46,108 nt of DNA, from NCBI GenBank assembly GCA_964492335.1, contig CAZBJX010000019.1, positions 1 to 46,108 of the forward strand. Reading direction: 5' to 3'. Numbering within the stretch: the stretch's first letter is position 1; each line of letters starts with the position of its first letter. The notes under the pieces were generated by a model. The model ran no database searches, had not been told where the DNA came from, and saw only the letters and a program-made list of their open reading frames with translations. The position numbers were made by a program, and so were the translations under genes. Origin of the DNA: JAFGCL01 sp964492335 (GTDB lineage: Bacteria; Chloroflexota; Dehalococcoidia; UBA2247; RBG-13-53-26). This document shows positions 19,158 to 28,409 of the stretch, piece after piece.

Positions 19158-22100
19158 TCAGGAGCGCCAGTGCCGCTGCGGAGACCCATCATCCGAGTCC
19201 GCCGAGGCGAATCCCAGTACCCCCGCCGGCTGGTAGTAAGGGCTGAAGACGTTCTCTTCGGGGGGCACTTCGTCGGGGCCCGGATGGGCGCGCCAGTCCG
19301 GCAGCCAGTTGAGCCAGCTCGGCCACCACCAGAGCCACCTGCCCAGCAGCTTCATGCAGGCGGGCGACAGCAGGAAGTTGACCAGGGTGCCGTCCACTAC
19401 CATGGCGATGGCCATGCCGAAGCCCAGCTCCGACACGGTGAGGATCTTGGAGACGGAGAAGGAGAAGAAGACCACCACCATCACCGCCGCCACCCCCATG
19501 ATCACGAATCCCGTGCGGCGGAACGAGTGCATCATGGCTTCGGTCACCACGCCGCCGTTCTGGTCGAAGCGCTCGCGGACCCGGGAGGCCATGAACACCA
19601 GGAAGTCCATGGATATGCCCAGCAGCCCGCACATCAGGAAGAAGGGCACGTAGGGGTCGATGCCGCTGATCTTCTGGTAGAGCCCGAACCCGTGCCCCTG
19701 CTGGAATACCCAGACCACCATCCCGTACCCGGCGTACAGCGACAGCACACTCAGGATCGTGAGGAACACCGATATCAGGATGGCGCGGAAGGCCAGCATC
19801 AGCAGGAAGAACCTGAGCACCAGTATCATGCTCAGCATGGGGTCCATGTAGTCCGAGTTGATCTTGAGGAAGTCCACGGTCATGGCCGTCTGGCCGGCCA
19901 CGTGGGCCGTGCCGCCGGCGGCCTTGAACCGGTTGCCGATGTAGTCGCTGCGTATGTCCCGGATCAGGTCCGCGGCCTCGGGGCGGAATGGGTCACCCAT
20001 GAAGCTCAGCATCTTCCAGGCCACGGTCCCATCGCCGTTCACGAAGACGGGGATTGTGGTGAAGAAGTCGCCGGACGCCTCCAGTTCCGCGACCATGTCT
20101 ATGGTGGCTTGCCTCACAGCCGGCTTGTCGTAGCCGTCGATGGCGATGTTGACGGGGGCCATGGCGGCCGCGGGGATCCCGGCCTGCTCCATGGCCATGA
20201 GCCCGCTCTTGGCCACGGAGTCCGGCGGCAGGCTCTCCACGCTGGTGTAGCTCAGCTTCATCTGCGTATAGGGCATGATCACCAGCAGGAGGAGGGCCGT
20301 GGCTATGATGAAGGAGATGATGGGAGCTCTGATGGAAGGGCTGAGCACCCAGTGCCAGATGTCCTTCTGGCCCTCGGTCTCCTGAGGCAGGGGATCGGTG
20401 AGCCGCTTCTGCCAGGGCAGGCGGCCGAAATCGAAGCCGTTGCCCAGGACGCTCAGCATGGCCGGAACCAGGGTCAGGGAGGCCGGCATGATCACGAACA
20501 GGACGACGAAGGCCCCCAGGCCCAGGCTGCGGTGCATGCTGCAGGGGATGAACATGATGCCGATGAAGGAGATGATCACCACCACGCCGGCCCAGAAGAT
20601 GGCGTGGCCGGCCGTGGCATTGGCCCTGGCGATGGCCTGGATCTTGTCGCGGCCCTTGCGGCGCTCCTCGCGGTAGCGATAGGCCAGGAAGAGGGCATGG
20701 TCGATGCCCAGGGCCAGGCCCAGCAGGGCCACGATGTTCTGGATGGCAAAGGCGATCTGGACCCAGGTGCCGAGTATGGCGGAGATGCCCAGTGATATCA
20801 CGATGACCACCAGGGCCAGGATGATGGGCAGCATGGCGGCGCCCAGACTGCCGAAGATGATGAACAGGACGATCAGGGCGATGGGCACGGCGACGATCAT
20901 GGACTTCTTAAGGTCGGACAGGGCCACATCCTGCATGTCCTGGTTGCTGTTGGCCATGCCGATGATGCGCACCCGGAAGCCATCCGAGTCGAAGGAGTCA
21001 TCACCGACACCCTTGCCGGTGCCGGTCAGGCAGGCCTTGCGCATGTCGAAGACATGCTTGGCGGCCTCATCCTTGTTCGGGTCCAGATGGACTATGAACA
21101 GGGTGGCGTCCTTGTTGGGGCCGACCATGCTCGTGATCATGACCATCCCGTCCTTCAGCTGTTGCGGGCCGGCCTCGAGGCTGGGCAGGTTCTGACTGAG
21201 CATGGCGGGGACCATCTCCCGGCCCTCAATCACCTGCCCGATCTGGGCGTTGGTCTGCTCCACAATCATGTCCAGGCCGTCCTGGGCCGTGACCTTCATG
21301 CTGCCAATGTAGGACCCGGCCAGGTCAAGTCCGAGCTTGAGGACCCTCTCCGCGGCATTGCCCCAGAACCCGCCGCCCTCGACCAGGGACAGGGCCCTGG
21401 ACAGGATGGGCATCAGGGTGGTGCCGTATGTCTGGAACTGGCTGGCGCCATCCTTGAGTTGCACCAGGGTGGAGTCCCGCAGTTCGCTCTGCGGGACGTT
21501 CTGCTCTACGTAGGCGATGATGGTGGTGAGCCGGCCGCCGGTCTCCGCCATCTCAGCTATCAGTCCTTCAACTGCCGCGACCGAGGGAAGCTCCGTGCCT
21601 GTCAGCTCGTCCACCATTGTGACCCCGAGCTGCGCCATCCACTTGGCCTCGTACATGGCGGCCAGCAATGGCCCCTGTTCCACGAGCTGCGCGATCCCGT
21701 CGAGGATCTGCGGCCGGTCGGGGGTGCCGGGTCCGGTGGCCTCGAGGTAGTCCTTCATGTCGGCCAGCCGGTCTACCATGGCCTTCATCTCGATCACCTG
21801 GGCGTTGCGCACCTCTTTGGTGAGGTACCCTCCCTGGGTCATGGGATAGAGCGCATCGTAGACCTTGTTGAGGGAGTCGACCAGGACCAGCATCCCGGCG
21901 ATCTCAGCCGACCCATCCACCGCCTGGCCTCCCTGGACCAGGGCCTCCCGGCCGGCATACGCGATGTCCTCCGCCGGGAAGCTCGCGGCCGCAGTCCGCA
22001 GGGTATCGCTCTTGGCCCTCAGCCCTTCGGACAGGGCGAGCAACTGCTCGGAGGGCGCCCCGGCGATGACCGCCTCGGCGGCGGCCAGCATGTCCTCCAG

Positions 22101-22511
22101 GGCCTCCGGCACCAGTGGCATCCAGTCACGCATCACCGGATCGGGGTACTGGGCATCCAGCACCACGCCCTGCTCTCTGAGGTTCGCGAACTTCTTGGTC
22201 CAGATGCCGTCCACGTAGGCCCAGAACTCAGGGTCGTCGGTGGTGTACTTGTTGGAGCTGATCACCACGTTCTCGAGGGAGCGCGCGGCGAAGGGGAACC
22301 TCTCTGCGAAGAGGTTCTCCGCCGTCTGGGAGTCGTTGTTGGTGGTGAACTTGATGACGGTGGTCATGTTCTTGGAGAACATGGTCAGGTACAGGACGCC
22401 AGCGATGGCCAGGATGACCATCCAGATTCCGATCATCAGCTTGGCGTGCCTGGCGCTGTACCTCCCCAGCGACGCAAAAAAGCCGCCGTTCTCGGAGTTC
22501 GACTTCTTCAT
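19158..22511 (-). CDS. MMPL/RND-type membrane transporter, paralogue 1
   Basis: A protein of about 1117 residues. One N-terminal membrane helix (residues about 18-40) is followed by a roughly 450-residue outside loop. A five-helix bundle then carries the proton-relay-like GIDHALF (about 604), a second outside loop follows, and a last bundle has GISMDFLVF (about 968). This two-fold layout is that of MMPL lipid or hydrophobic-molecule exporters. The first loop contains one copy of the helical element (TGPGTPDRPQILDGIAQL) that is multiplied in the paralogue at 22903-28203. The ATG at 22511 follows AAGGGGG; the longer open frame to 22628 has no site. The substrate is unknown. Confidence 0.9.
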   Translation of the reverse strand: MKKSNSENGGFFASLGRYSARHAKLMIGIWMVILAIAGVLYLTMFSKNMTTVIKFTTNNDSQTAENLFAERFPFAARSLENVVISSNKYTTDDPEFWAYVDGIWTKKFANLREQGVVLDAQYPDPVMRDWMPLVPEALEDMLAAAEAVIAGAPSEQLLALSEGLRAKSDTLRTAAASFPAEDIAYAGREALVQGGQAVDGSAEIAGMLVLVDSLNKVYDALYPMTQGGYLTKEVRNAQVIEMKAMVDRLADMKDYLEATGPGTPDRPQILDGIAQLVEQGPLLAAMYEAKWMAQLGVTMVDELTGTELPSVAAVEGLIAEMAETGGRLTTIIAYVEQNVPQSELRDSTLVQLKDGASQFQTYGTTLMPILSRALSLVEGGGFWGNAAERVLKLGLDLAGSYIGSMKVTAQDGLDMIVEQTNAQIGQVIEGREMVPAMLSQNLPSLEAGPQQLKDGMVMITSMVGPNKDATLFIVHLDPNKDEAAKHVFDMRKACLTGTGKGVGDDSFDSDGFRVRIIGMANSNQDMQDVALSDLKKSMIVAVPIALIVLFIIFGSLGAAMLPIILALVVIVISLGISAILGTWVQIAFAIQNIVALLGLALGIDHALFLAYRYREERRKGRDKIQAIARANATAGHAIFWAGVVVIISFIGIMFIPCSMHRSLGLGAFVVLFVIMPASLTLVPAMLSVLGNGFDFGRLPWQKRLTDPLPQETEGQKDIWHWVLSPSIRAPIISFIIATALLLLVIMPYTQMKLSYTSVESLPPDSVAKSGLMAMEQAGIPAAAMAPVNIAIDGYDKPAVRQATIDMVAELEASGDFFTTIPVFVNGDGTVAWKMLSFMGDPFRPEAADLIRDIRSDYIGNRFKAAGGTAHVAGQTAMTVDFLKINSDYMDPMLSMILVLRFFLLMLAFRAILISVFLTILSVLSLYAGYGMVVWVFQQGHGFGLYQKISGIDPYVPFFLMCGLLGISMDFLVFMASRVRERFDQNGGVVTEAMMHSFRRTGFVIMGVAAVMVVVFFSFSVSKILTVSELGFGMAIAMVVDGTLVNFLLSPACMKLLGRWLWWWPSWLNWLPDWRAHPGPDEVPPEENVFSPYYQPAGVLGFASADSDDGSPQRHWRS

Positions 22512-22706
22512 CCGTCCCCCTTTCCCGCCGCACCATAGCAAGTGCGGCAGTCGCCTTTCGTCGTTAGGGAGGGGCATGTCACGAACGGGCCGCAGGTCCG
22601 AGCCAGCGGCCGGCAATTCATGGGTCACCCCCCCCGGCGATTCTCAATCGCCCTCGACCATGCGCGCCCCGGATGCCGGGAACCACGCTGCCGGTCAATG
22701 CCGGCA

Positions 22707-22736
22707 ATCCTACCACCTCTTGCGGCCGGATGTCAA
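22707..22736 (-). promoter_or_regulatory. Promoter of the first MMPL gene
   Basis: On the minus strand TTGACA (22736-22731), 18 bases, then TAGGAT (22712-22707). It leaves a leader of about 190 bases before the ATG at 22511, in which no known regulatory RNA was recognised. Confidence 0.6.
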
Positions 22737-22847
22737 GCAGTTTGTGACTTTTATGAGAATGTAATGCCTTGACGGGCCATTGGGGGCCGCCCGGCGGGGC
22801 TACAAGCCTGACCACGCGGACAGGATGGACATGACATAATGGAGCTG

Positions 22848-22865
22848 GCCGCCCGGCCGGGCGGC
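22848..22865. terminator. GC-only palindrome, possible terminator of the second MMPL gene
   Basis: GCCGCCCGG followed directly by CCGGGCGGC is a perfect 18-base palindrome, 37 bases past the stop at 22903. No T-run follows on either strand, so intrinsic termination is doubtful; it may be a factor-dependent end or a cruciform. Confidence 0.3.
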
Positions 22866-22902
22866 GGTCCGTCGGAGGGGGTGCAGCTGCCTCTGGCCCG
22901 GC

Positions 22903-25900
22903 TCAAGGCCCAGGAGGACGGCGGAAGGGCAGGCGCCGGCGCACCCTGACGGCGACGGGCTCCGGGGCCAGGCCCGGGAGGGCTTCTCCCGTGGTATCCT
23001 GTCCGGCCTTCTGCCCCACGGGCCTGGCGCGGAGGTCCGGCACCCAGGAGAGCCAGCCCGGCCACCACCAGAACCACTTGCCGAGCAGCTTCATGACGGC
23101 CGGGGACATCACCAGGGTGATGAGCGTGGCGTCGATGAAGATGGACGCGGACAGCCCGAAGCCCAGCTCCGCGACGATGACGATTCCGGAGATGGAGAAG
23201 GCGAAGAACACCACCAGCATCACGGCGGCGGCGCCCAGCACCACCAGGCCGGCGCGGCGGAAGGAGTACATGATGGCATCGCTCATGTCGGCTGTCTCGT
23301 CGAAGCGCTCGCGGTTGCGGCTGATGACGAAGATGAAGTAGTCCATGGAGATCCCGAATATGCCGCAGAGCAGGAAGATGGGTACGTAGGCGTCGATGCC
23401 GGAGATCTGCTTGTAGAGGGCCATCCCGTGGCCGTCCTGGAAGACGAAGACCACCAGCCCGTAGGCGGCGTAGACCGACAGCATGTTGAAGATGGTGCAG
23501 ACCACCGCGAACAGGATGGAGCGAAAGGCCACCATCATCAGCAGGAAGCTCAGCCCCAGGACGAAGACCATCACCGGGGTGGTGTAGCTCTCGGTAATGG
23601 ACACGAAGTCGTTGTTGAAGGCGCCGTACCCGGTGACCAGGGCTTCGCCGCCGGCCGCAGTGAAGCTGTCGCCAATGAGCTCCCGGCGCAACTGGGTCAC
23701 CTTCTGGGAGGCCTGGGCGGTGAAGGGGTCCATGTTGAGGAAGACCCTCTTCCAGGCCACGACTCCTTCGTCGTTCACCTCCAGGGGGACCGCGGTGACG
23801 AAGCCGCCGTCCTCGTCCATCCGGCGGATAAGCGCCTCCGTCTCGGCCTTCACCTCCGGCCTGTCATATCCGTCAATGGCGATGTCGAGCGGGGCCACCA
23901 GCATGTTGGGGTAACCGGCCTGCATCATGGCGTCATAGCCACTGCGGGAGATGCAGGAAGGCGGGAGGGTGTCCACGTAGGAGTAGCCCAGTCTCATATG
24001 GAGCATGGGCGAGATGAAGACGATCATGATGCCGCCGCACACCATGAGGCTGACAATGGCGAACCTCATGGCGGGGCGGGTCACCCAGTGCCAGAACCCG
24101 CGCTTCTCCTCCGCCCCGGCCGGCCGGGCATCGGTCATGCGCCTCTGCCAGGGCAGGCGGCCGAAGTCGAAGCCGTTGCCGATCAGACTGAGGATGGCCG
24201 GCAGCAGGGTGCACGAGGCCGGCGCAATGACCGCTACGACGATGATGGCGCCCACGGCCAGGCTCTTGTGCATGTTGCAGGGCATCATGAAGATGCCGAT
24301 CAGGGCCACCACCACTATGAGGCCGGCGTAGAAGATGGAGCGCCCGGCCGTGGCCCCCGACACGGCGATGGCCTCGATCTTGTCCCGGCCCCTCTGGCGT
24401 TCCTCCCTGTAGCGGTAGGCGAAGAAGAGGGCGTGGTCGATGCCCAGCGCCAGCCCCAGCATGGCCACGATGTTCTCGATGGCGAAATTCAGGGGCATCC
24501 AGATGCCCACTACGGCCGCTATGCCCAGCGCCACCACTATGGAGACCAGGCCCAGCACTATCGGCAGCATGGCCGCACCCAGGGTCCCGAACACCACCAG
24601 CAGGACGATGAGCGCCACGGGTATGGCCACCATCATGGACTTCATCAGGTCGGACAGTGCCACGTCCTGCATGTCGCGGGCGACGTTGGAGGCCCCCACC
24701 ATGCGCACCCGGAAGCCGTCCTCGAAGGAGTCGTCCCCGTTGCCGATGCCGCTGCCGGTCAGGACGTGCTCGCGCAGCGTCAGGATGTGGGACGCTGACT
24801 CGTCGGCGTCCTCGGACGTGCTGATGGCGAAGATGGCGGTGTGCCGGTCGGCGGAGACCAGCCCGGCGGCCTGGGAGGAGCCGTCCGCCGCCTGGGCGGC
24901 GCCGGCCGCCGCCGTGGGCAGCTGATCCGAGAGCTGGCGGCGCATGTCAGCCAGGCCCGACGCCACCGTGCCGGTCTGGTCGGCGCACTGCGACCGCACC
25001 TGGTCCAGGCCGGCGGCGGTCACCCCCAGGTTGTCGGCGCACTGCGTCCTCACCTGGGTCAGGCCTGCCTCGACCTGGTTGTACTGCTGCCGCAGCTCGG
25101 CCAGGCCCTCCTGGATCCGGCCGATGTTGCCCCCGCACTGGTCCTGGACCTGGGCCAGCCCGGCTTCTACCTGGCCGATATTGCCGGCGCACTGCGACTG
25201 CACCTGGTCCAGGCCGTCCTGGGCGGTGGCGGCCTGGGCTTCGATCGAGGCCTGCTGGAGCTGCAGCATCTGGTAGAAGAGCGCCTCTCCAAGGATGCCC
25301 CGCCAGGTAATTGCATCGTTGGCTCCCGGTATCCCGGTGTTCACCAGCTGGTCACGGGCCTGGATGAGCCCGGCGAGGAGTTGCGGCCGGGCGGAGGTGC
25401 CAGGGGTAGCCTGCAGCGCAGCGATGGCCGCGTTCATCCTGTTAACGGTGTTCTGCATCCCGTCTCGACCGGCGGTCAACTGCGCCACGGTCGGCGTCTT
25501 CGACTGCGAATCAGGCAGGCACAGATTGGCGAACTCCAGGCCCTTCTGGGCGCAGCTCTTCAGCTCGTAGACGCCGGCCAGCTCCTCCAGGCCGCTGGCG
25601 CTCTCGCGGATGCCCGAGATCAGGGTGGCCCTGTCGGACCGGCCCCAGACGCCCCAGAGGGGGCTTGCGGTGCCGCTGCCCATGGCGCTCCAGGCGGTGC
25701 CGTTGTAGTGGGCGATGACGCCGCCGTTGCCCACGGCGTAGATATCGAAACCAGCGTTGCCCCGGACCTCGTAGAGGCTGCTGGTGGTGCCGCTGGTCAT
25801 GGTGCTCCAGGCAGAGCCGTTCCAGCGGCGGATGACGCCGCCGGCCCCCACCGCGAAGACATCGTTGGAGGCGCTGCCCCAGACCCCGTAGAGGGCGCTG

Positions 25901-28203
25901 GAGGTGCCGCTGGCGCTGTTGGCCCAGCTGGTGCCGTTGTAGCGGCAGATGACACCGCCGGCCCCCACCGCGAAGACATCGTTGGAGGCGCTGCCCCAGA
26001 TGCTGTAGAGGTCGCTGGAGGTGCCGCTGGTCATGGTGCTCCAGGCAGAGCCGTTCCAGCGGCGGATGACGCCGCCGGCCCCCACCGCGAAGACATCGTT
26101 GGAGGCGCTGCCCCAGATGCTGTAGAGGTGGCTGGCGGTGCCGCTGTCCACGGTGCTCCAGGAGGCCCCGTCGAAGTGCAGGATGATGCCGCCGTCCGCG
26201 ACGGCGAAGGCGTCATCGGGCGAGCTGCCCCAGATGCCGTGCAGGTTGCTCGCCGTGCCGCTGTCCATAATGTTCCAGGAGGAGCCGTCGAAGTGCAGGA
26301 TGATGCCTTCGTCCCCGGCGGCGAACACGTTGTCCGAGGAAGCGCCCCAGACGGCGTTGACACCATGGGTGGTGCCGCCCGGGACAGTGCTCCAGGACAC
26401 CCCGTCATAGCGACAGATGGCGCCGTCCCGGCCCACGGCCCAGATATCGGACGTCCCCGGCCCCGCGCTCACCAGGGCGTCGGCCATGGCCCGCATCTCG
26501 GTGGGGGAGCTGCAGAGCATGGCCGTGGTGCTGTTGCGGGCCGCATCGGTGAGGTAGTCGCCCGCGGCCATCGGCACCAGGGCCTCATGGGACTTGGTGA
26601 GGCCGTCTCTCAGCCAGTAGAGGCCGGCCACCTCCTCCAGGCCGTTGGCGGCCTGGCGCAGCCCGGCAACCAGCGTGTCCCGGGAGGCCGTGGCGGGGCC
26701 GGTGGCCGCCAGACCATCAGCAGCAGCGCGCAGGTCGGAGGCCGTGCCCGTGAGCATCGTGGCAGTCGTCCGGCACTGGTCCGTAGTGACCGTCGCATTG
26801 TCGCCGATGGCCTGCAGGGCGCCCTCTGTCCGGCCCAGGCCAGTCCTCAGCCAGTAGAGCCCGTGGTACAGGCCGGCCACCTCGTCCAGGCCGTCGGCGG
26901 ACTGGCGCAGCCCGGCGACGAGGGGCGGCCTCTGGTCGACCGTGCCCGGCCCGGTAGCCGCCAGGAGATCGGCCGCCTCCCGGAGATAGGGGGCGGTGGC
27001 CTGGAGGAGTTGGATGGTGACCTGGCGCATCTCCGGGGAGATCTCCTGCCCGTCCGCCACCGGCCTCAGGGCATTGCGGGTCTGCGTGAGCCCCTCCCTC
27101 AGCCAGTAGAGGCCGGCCACCTCTTCAAGGCCGTTGGCAGTGTCCCGCAGCCCGGCGATGAGGGTTGGCCGCTGGTCGACCGTGCCCGGCCCGGCGGCCT
27201 CCAGGGCGGCCGCCGCCGCGCGCAGCTCGGAGGCGGTGTTGCGCAGCCTGACAACCGTGGTCTGGCGGGCCTGGGATGAGATGTGCCGGTTCTCGACTAC
27301 AGGCCCCAGGGCGGCATTGGTCCTGGCGATGCCGTCCCTCAGCCAGTAGAGGCCAGCCACTTCTTCCAGGCCGTTGGCGGTGTCGCGCAGCCCGGCGATC
27401 AGCTCGGGCCTGGCAGAGGTGCCCGGCCCCGAGGCCTCCAGGCCCGCGGCGGCCACGCGGAGTGGCGGGGCCGTAGCCCGGAGATCGGCCACGGTGGCCC
27501 GAAGGTCGTCTTCACTCACCGTCGTACCGGCGGCCATGGGTTCCAGGGCGCCCTGCAGCTTGCCCAGGGCGTCCCGCAACAGCAGGGTCCCGGCCAGCTC
27601 TTCGGCGCCGTCGGCAGCCTGCTGCAGCCCGTCCAGGGCGGTGGCGCCGGTGGCGGTGAGCAGTCTGTCTGAGAAGCCCTCGGCCACCCAGGCGAGGTTG
27701 TCAGCTGAAGCCAGCAGGGCGGCCGAGGCCCGGGCCAGGTCCGCGGAGGTCGACTCTTCGGAAAGGGCCAGCTCAATGGCATCCACCATCTGCTGCAGGG
27801 CGACTACCGTGGCCGGCAGGCCCTCCCGCAGGGCCGGGTCGTAGTACTGCACGTCCTTGACCACTCCCGATTCCATAAGGGGCTGCAGCCGGGCATAGAG
27901 GCCGTCCACGTAGGCCCAGAACTCGGGGTCGTCGGCAGTGCAGGTCTCGGCGGTTATGACCGCGTTCTCCACCTTGTACGCGGCCCGGGGGAAGCGCTCA
28001 GTGAACAGGTCGTCCGCCAGCTTGGACTCGGCGCCGGTGGTGAACTTGGTGACGGTGGTCATGTTCCCGGTCAGCACCCCCACGAAGAGGCCGCCGCCGA
28101 TCGCCAGGAGCATGATCCATGAGAGGACGGTGAACCAGGGGTGGCTGGCGCAGCGGCGCGCCAGTGCTTCGAAGAAGCTGCCGTTATCGTTGTTCGATGC
28201 CAT
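22903..28203 (-). CDS. Giant MMPL/RND-type transporter with helical repeats and a seven-bladed propeller insert, paralogue 2
   Basis: A protein of about 1766 residues. The membrane core matches paralogue 1: a first helix at residues 22-45, GIDHALF near 1257 and GISMDYF near 1619. The first outside loop is greatly enlarged. Residues about 185-585 hold at least five copies of an 80-residue helical unit with GLRDTANGLEEVAGLYWLR. Residues about 585-854 are seven 39-residue beta-propeller blades (SNDVFAVGAGGVI, then GTSWS, then a Gly-Thr turn and LYSIWGSA). Residues about 988-1081 are 18-residue coiled-coil repeats with a QC pair. The ATG at 28203 aligns with the start of paralogue 1; the open frame continues to 28287 without a site. 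Role unknown; the added domains suggest binding of a partner or surface polymer outside the membrane. Confidence 0.88.
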   Translation of the reverse strand: MASNNDNGSFFEALARRCASHPWFTVLSWIMLLAIGGGLFVGVLTGNMTTVTKFTTGAESKLADDLFTERFPRAAYKVENAVITAETCTADDPEFWAYVDGLYARLQPLMESGVVKDVQYYDPALREGLPATVVALQQMVDAIELALSEESTSADLARASAALLASADNLAWVAEGFSDRLLTATGATALDGLQQAADGAEELAGTLLLRDALGKLQGALEPMAAGTTVSEDDLRATVADLRATAPPLRVAAAGLEASGPGTSARPELIAGLRDTANGLEEVAGLYWLRDGIARTNAALGPVVENRHISSQARQTTVVRLRNTASELRAAAAALEAAGPGTVDQRPTLIAGLRDTANGLEEVAGLYWLREGLTQTRNALRPVADGQEISPEMRQVTIQLLQATAPYLREAADLLAATGPGTVDQRPPLVAGLRQSADGLDEVAGLYHGLYWLRTGLGRTEGALQAIGDNATVTTDQCRTTATMLTGTASDLRAAADGLAATGPATASRDTLVAGLRQAANGLEEVAGLYWLRDGLTKSHEALVPMAAGDYLTDAARNSTTAMLCSSPTEMRAMADALVSAGPGTSDIWAVGRDGAICRYDGVSWSTVPGGTTHGVNAVWGASSDNVFAAGDEGIILHFDGSSWNIMDSGTASNLHGIWGSSPDDAFAVADGGIILHFDGASWSTVDSGTASHLYSIWGSASNDVFAVGAGGVIRRWNGSAWSTMTSGTSSDLYSIWGSASNDVFAVGAGGVICRYNGTSWANSASGTSSALYGVWGSASNDVFAVGAGGVIRRWNGSAWSTMTSGTTSSLYEVRGNAGFDIYAVGNGGVIAHYNGTAWSAMGSGTASPLWGVWGRSDRATLISGIRESASGLEELAGVYELKSCAQKGLEFANLCLPDSQSKTPTVAQLTAGRDGMQNTVNRMNAAIAALQATPGTSARPQLLAGLIQARDQLVNTGIPGANDAITWRGILGEALFYQMLQLQQASIEAQAATAQDGLDQVQSQCAGNIGQVEAGLAQVQDQCGGNIGRIQEGLAELRQQYNQVEAGLTQVRTQCADNLGVTAAGLDQVRSQCADQTGTVASGLADMRRQLSDQLPTAAAGAAQAADGSSQAAGLVSADRHTAIFAISTSEDADESASHILTLREHVLTGSGIGNGDDSFEDGFRVRMVGASNVARDMQDVALSDLMKSMMVAIPVALIVLLVVFGTLGAAMLPIVLGLVSIVVALGIAAVVGIWMPLNFAIENIVAMLGLALGIDHALFFAYRYREERQRGRDKIEAIAVSGATAGRSIFYAGLIVVVALIGIFMMPCNMHKSLAVGAIIVVAVIAPASCTLLPAILSLIGNGFDFGRLPWQRRMTDARPAGAEEKRGFWHWVTRPAMRFAIVSLMVCGGIMIVFISPMLHMRLGYSYVDTLPPSCISRSGYDAMMQAGYPNMLVAPLDIAIDGYDRPEVKAETEALIRRMDEDGGFVTAVPLEVNDEGVVAWKRVFLNMDPFTAQASQKVTQLRRELIGDSFTAAGGEALVTGYGAFNNDFVSITESYTTPVMVFVLGLSFLLMMVAFRSILFAVVCTIFNMLSVYAAYGLVVFVFQDGHGMALYKQISGIDAYVPIFLLCGIFGISMDYFIFVISRNRERFDETADMSDAIMYSFRRAGLVVLGAAAVMLVVFFAFSISGIVIVAELGFGLSASIFIDATLITLVMSPAVMKLLGKWFWWWPGWLSWVPDLRARPVGQKAGQDTTGEALPGLAPEPVAVRVRRRLPFRRPPGP
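24960..25240 (-). repeat. 54-bp repeats coding for QC coiled-coil units
   Basis: Five units of 18 residues follow the pattern GLxQVxxQCxxNIGxVxA, and one 14-residue unit (QEGLAELRQQYNQV) lies in the middle. The QC dipeptide is kept in four of them. The pattern predicts a helical stalk with regularly spaced cysteines just before the second membrane bundle. Confidence 0.75.
25640..26452 (-). repeat. Seven 117-bp repeats coding for propeller blades
   Basis: Seven successive 39-codon units code for SNDVFAVGAGGVI-type blades. Two units 234 bases apart (about 25795-25882 and 26029-26116) are almost identical at the DNA level, so a two-blade block was duplicated recently. The block is 813 bases long, a whole number of codons. 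Confidence 0.85.
26453..27660 (-). repeat. Tandem 80-residue helical repeat coding region
   Basis: At least five copies of a unit of about 240 bases are in frame. Each codes for GPGT, a short linker, LIAGLRDTANGLEEVAGLYWLRDGL-like helices (quoted in part: NGLEEVAGLYWLR), and a helix ending in LRAAADxLxA. One copy has an extra YHGL insertion (LYHGLYWLR). The propeller interrupts the last copy at its GPGTSD turn. Confidence 0.8.
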
Positions 28204-28342
28204 GCCCCCCCTCTGGCGGACCTGCCGGCTGCCAATGCTCTTGTGTAGCACGGCGCCGTCGCCTGGCGGTCTCACGGTGCCCGCCATTGATCACAAGGAA
28301 GTCACAGGGAGAGGGCCGGCGTCTCCCGCTGCCGCGGGCCAC

Positions 28343-28372
28343 TTGCGGCCCCCGGCCCTATGCCCCTACAAT
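28343..28372 (+). promoter_or_regulatory. Promoter of pyrD
   Basis: TTGCGG (28343-28348), 18 bases, then TACAAT (28367-28372), about 38 bases before the pyrD start. Confidence 0.45.
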
Positions 28373-28409
28373 ACAGGGCGGCAGACTCCGACAAGGATGG
28401 TTTGGGAAG

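Larger units (their letters stand above)
22512..22902. other. Intergenic region between the two MMPL genes
   Basis: About 390 bases with no gene. It holds the long leader and promoter of the first MMPL gene (22512-22736), an AT-richer patch around 22735-22765, and a perfect palindrome at 22848-22865 just beyond the stop of the second MMPL gene. Confidence 0.6.

Noticed and set aside
22512..22628. N-terminal extension of the first MMPL protein
   Set aside because: No ribosome binding site at the upstream start; the ATG at 22511 has AAGGGGG and aligns with the paralogue start.
24841..27279. Repeat-rich 812-codon frame on the + strand
   Set aside because: Mirror of the repeats in the MMPL gene; the minus-strand frame carries the recognisable blades and membrane helices.
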